64,000 nt of DNA from Gordonia jacobaea (GTDB lineage Bacteria; Actinomycetota; Actinomycetes; Mycobacteriales; Mycobacteriaceae): NCBI RefSeq assembly GCF_001186365.1, contig NZ_LDTZ01000014.1, positions 186,001-250,000 of the forward strand. The letters run 5' to 3'. Position 1 is the first letter of the stretch. Each line of letters begins with the position of its first letter. The notes under the pieces are model-generated. The model saw only the letters and a list, made by a program, of their open reading frames with translations, was not told the DNA's origin and searched no databases. This document shows, piece after piece, positions 59,549 to 64,000 of this stretch. The translations under genes were made by a program, and so were the position numbers.

Positions 59549-59918
59549 TCCCTTCTGCGACACCGTGATCGATGCTCGCCGACAGTCGTGAGCAGGTCGG
59601 GACGAGCGCCGGATTCCCGCCCTCGGCACGTATGCGGGCGAGTTCGTTGCACCGCTCCCGGGCGTCGGCGTTCCACTGCACGCTGGTGTGGTGCGAGCTG
59701 GTCTTCTTGACCAGCACGCACGCATGGCATCCGCGGCACTCGATCTCGGTCATGCCGCCGCGAAGGTAGTGTTCGCGGTCGCGTGCCGTCGACTCGTGGA
59801 CCGCGGCCCGACGCTGCGGGTCGTCGCCGAAGTCGGGTGCCTTCGACCACCCGGCGAGGGCGGGTGAGGCGCCCCGTGGGGTCTCGCCCTCCTCGATGCG
59901 ATCGGCGGCCCTGGTCAT
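59502..59918 (-). CDS. Small cysteine-containing protein linked to kshA
   Basis: 138 residues. A cluster IECRGCHACVLVKKTSSHH plus a later cysteine (VPTCSRLSA) suggests a metal or iron-sulfur site, but no family is certain. It begins two bases after kshA stops, so it belongs to the kshA transcript. A hypothetical gene (Rv3527) also lies next to kshA in M. tuberculosis, though on limited evidence I cannot claim homology. Confidence 0.7.
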   Translation of the reverse strand: MTRAADRIEEGETPRGASPALAGWSKAPDFGDDPQRRAAVHESTARDREHYLRGGMTEIECRGCHACVLVKKTSSHHTSVQWNADARERCNELARIRAEGGNPALVPTCSRLSASIDHGVAEGIIPAESPESDPDGYW

Positions 59919-59920
59919 GC

Positions 59921-61156
59921 TCAGACGCGCGTGTCGGTGTCGGACGAGTTGTCCGCGGAGGAATCTTCAGGAGCCGCAGCCTCTGCCGCCTCGCGTTCCT
60001 GCTTGCGGCGCAGGTTCTCGGCCACCTCGATGCTCCAGTTCTCGACGGCCTTGGTGGTGTCGATCTCGTACTCGAAGCGCTGGGTCATCTCGTCCGTGAC
60101 GTCGGCCTTGTCGACGTAGAACTGCTCGTACCAGCGTCGAAGCTGGTAGACCGGACCGTCTTCTTCGACGAGGAGTGGGTTGTCGATGCGCGTCTTGTTC
60201 TTCCAGATCTCGACGTCCTGCAGGAACCCGACCTCGACGCCCTTGGAGATCTTGTGGGCCATCCGCGACGCCTGCTCACCCGTCATGCCCTCGGGCACCT
60301 TGGCCATCACGCCGTACATCAGGACGAACGAATTGGCGTCGATGGGGTAGTGGCAGTTGGTCAGGATGGTCTCGATCTTGAAGTCGCCGTAGAACTGGAC
60401 CATCGGGTTCAGCATGTACGACGGCCCGTAATAGGCGGCCATCGATTCGAGTCGGCTCTCGGCGTATCCGCTGCCGAAGTCGATGTCGGGTCGGCCGTGG
60501 GAGTTCATGTACTGCGCGACGGTCTCGCCCTCGAAGACGTTCTTGAAGTAGTCGGGCAGCGCGTAGTGGACGTAGAAGAAGTGCGCCATGTCGACGACGT
60601 TGTCGATGATCTCGCGGCAGTTGGAACCCTCGATCACCAGGCGGTTCCAGGTCCATCCGGTCCAGGCGTCGCTACCGACCTCGTCGAGTTCCGGGACGAC
60701 GCAGTCATCCGGTGGCGGGTTGCCCTCCGGGTCGTTGTAGACGAAAACCTGTCCGTTGCGGATCATCGTCGGCCACGAACGAGTCTTGGCGAGTTTGGGA
60801 TTGCGCTTCGCGTACGGCACGCCTGCGCAACGCCCGTTGCCCTTCCACATCCAGCCGTGGAACGGGCATGCGACGTTGCCGTCGCGGATCGAGCCCTGGC
60901 TGAGATCGCCGCCCATGTGCCTGCAGTACGCGTCGAGGATGTTGACCTCGCCGTCGTGTATCCACAGCGCAAGTTTGGTGCCGAACACGGTGATCGAGTG
61001 TGGCTCGCCGTCGTCGAACTCGGACAGCAGACCCAGGCAGTGCCAGCCGCGCGCGAACCGCGTCGGGGGTACCCCGGTGTCGATCTCGCGCACGTCACTG
61101 TCGCGTGCCGCACCGGATGCTCCGGTGTGTGCAGCGGGTCGTGGGGTGACGGTCAT
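59921..61156 (-). CDS. kshA: 3-Ketosteroid 9alpha-hydroxylase oxygenase subunit
   Basis: 411 residues. Rieske ligands C78/H80 (YCRHMGGDL) and C97/H100 (CPFHGWMW); mononuclear iron ligands in NVVDMAHFFYVHY (H192 and H197). The substrate-entry loops and GDFKIETILTNCHYPIDANSF match KshA. With its reductase KshB (not in the window) it hydroxylates C9, which with KstD opens ring B. The acidic tail is about 25 residues longer than in M. tuberculosis. Confidence 0.94.
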   Translation of the reverse strand: MTVTPRPAAHTGASGAARDSDVREIDTGVPPTRFARGWHCLGLLSEFDDGEPHSITVFGTKLALWIHDGEVNILDAYCRHMGGDLSQGSIRDGNVACPFHGWMWKGNGRCAGVPYAKRNPKLAKTRSWPTMIRNGQVFVYNDPEGNPPPDDCVVPELDEVGSDAWTGWTWNRLVIEGSNCREIIDNVVDMAHFFYVHYALPDYFKNVFEGETVAQYMNSHGRPDIDFGSGYAESRLESMAAYYGPSYMLNPMVQFYGDFKIETILTNCHYPIDANSFVLMYGVMAKVPEGMTGEQASRMAHKISKGVEVGFLQDVEIWKNKTRIDNPLLVEEDGPVYQLRRWYEQFYVDKADVTDEMTQRFEYEIDTTKAVENWSIEVAENLRRKQEREAAEAAAPEDSSADNSSDTDTRV

Positions 61157-61212
61157 CTCGGGCGCTCCTTGATCTCGGGGCTGTGCTGTGCGGTTCGCTC
61201 TTCATCGAATAC

Positions 61213-61226
61213 TAGAACAGGTTCCA
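61213..61226. promoter_or_regulatory. KstR operator, kshA side
   Basis: TAGAACAGGTTCCA, one mismatch, 56 bp upstream of kshA. Confidence 0.78.
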
Positions 61227-61314
61227 GTATTCGTGTCCACATCGACTCTGCGCCGCTCGATCGCAGCAGTACATGGGGCCAAGGTCCTGTGTTTCCCAAT
61301 ATCTCGACAAAAAC

Positions 61315-61328
61315 TAGAACCTGTTCTA
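61315..61328. promoter_or_regulatory. KstR operator, hsaA side
   Basis: TAGAACCTGTTCTA, a perfect palindrome, 59 bp upstream of hsaA. Confidence 0.88.
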
Positions 61329-61387
61329 ATCTCAGATTTGAAACCAGTGTCTCACGAACGCGAATCGACAGGTAGGAGCCGGGCCAG

Positions 61388-63555
<2,168 letters not shown>

Positions 63556-63575
63556 ACGGGAGGGCGAGCGCCCAG

Positions 63576-64000
63576 ATGGCTGCGACACCGTACGGGTCAA
63601 GTGATTTCGACACACGTCAGTTCCGCACCGCGATGGGGCAGTTCTGTACCGGCGTCACGGTCATCACCACGCTCACCGCTGACGGGGCGCCGTCGGGGTT
63701 CGCCTGTCAGTCGTTCGCGGCGCTCTCGCTCGATCCGCCGCTCGTGCTCTTCTGCCCGCAGAAGACGTCGCGGACCTGGCGGGTGATCGAGGAGAACGGG
63801 AGCTTCTGCGTCAACATCCTCTCCAACCGGCAGCAGGATGTCAGTGCGGCGTTCGGTGCACCGGGCGACGACAAGTTCGCGGGAATCGCCTGGGACCCGT
63901 CGCCTGCAGGACTCCCCGTCATCAGACACGGTTTGACGTGGGTCGAGTGTTCCGTCGAACGCGTCGACGACGGCGGCGACCACCACATCGTGATCGGTCG
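63576..64000 (+). CDS. hsaB: Flavin reductase of 3-HSA hydroxylase, 3' end missing
   Basis: 141 residues visible before the window ends. FMN-binding flavin reductase: GQFCTGVTVITTL, GFACQSFAALSLDPPLVLFCP and SFCVNILSNRQQDVSAAF match M. tuberculosis HsaB. It supplies reduced flavin to HsaA. ATG 63576 is favoured for homology; a GTG at 63552 overlapping the hsaC stop would add eight residues. Confidence 0.92.
   Translation, partial: MAATPYGSSDFDTRQFRTAMGQFCTGVTVITTLTADGAPSGFACQSFAALSLDPPLVLFCPQKTSRTWRVIEENGSFCVNILSNRQQDVSAAFGAPGDDKFAGIAWDPSPAGLPVIRHGLTWVECSVERVDDGGDHHIVIG

Noticed and set aside
59783..61375. Plus-strand frame of 530 codons opposite kshA
   Set aside because: Exactly antisense to kshA, with no recognisable domain.

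Overview
The window looks like chromosome of a high-GC, mycolic-acid-containing actinobacterium of the Corynebacteriales, most like Gordonia or Rhodococcus. The basis is strong third-position GC bias, frequent GTG starts and ATGA/GTGA stop-start overlaps, an antigen-85-type esterase, and a steroid catabolic region whose gene order matches blocks of the Mycobacterium tuberculosis cholesterol regulon. No rRNA, tRNA, CRISPR array, transposase or integrase was recognised.

Layout. 1-4.2 kb: the end of a calcium-loop repeat protein, an aldo/keto reductase, an echA9/echA8-like pair and a secreted SGNH hydrolase. 4.4-10.6 kb: a divergent two-component pair whose kinase has two membrane-plus-ATPase halves, a large secreted beta-propeller protein preceded by two minute coupled leader ORFs, and a cold-shock gene with a clear terminator. 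10.6-15.1 kb: a membrane acyltransferase, an MFS exporter coupled to tspO, and GntR and MarR regulators. 15.1-20.1 kb: a minus-strand operon (acyl-CoA dehydrogenase, class III CoA-transferase, hotdog hydratase, CitE-type lyase, alpha/beta hydrolase) that resembles itaconate/C5-dicarboxylate breakdown. Its promoter shares an operator-like sequence with the gntR promoter. 20.3-21.3 kb: a mycolyltransferase-like secreted esterase.

21.6-35.25 kb is one plus-strand nitrate assimilation cluster: NarK importer, NirB1-NirD1, a HemD-winged-helix fusion and a CbiX chelatase (siroheme supply), a 1378-residue nitrate reductase fused to its own diflavin reductase, an unknown 117-residue protein, and a second, dissimilar NirB2-NirD2 pair. 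Together they could import nitrate, reduce it to ammonium and make the required siroheme.

35.3-64 kb is steroid/cholesterol catabolism: kstR and fadE34; the igr-type run fadE28-fadE29-chsH2-chsH1-ltp2 plus an acyl-CoA synthetase; a non-steroid block (lipase, ArsB-like carrier, DHA2 exporter, two small genes); then hsd4B-like hydratase and kstD diverging from an SDR, hsaE-hsaG-hsaF, and kshA diverging from hsaA-hsaC-hsaB (cut by the window end). Seven KstR-type operators (TAGAAC-N2-GTTCTA and variants) sit in front of these units. hsaD, normally between hsaA and hsaC, is absent from the window. A putative AbiEi/endonuclease-fold gene between hsaF and a glyoxalase-family gene is bracketed by two 74-bp copies of a nested palindromic repeat.
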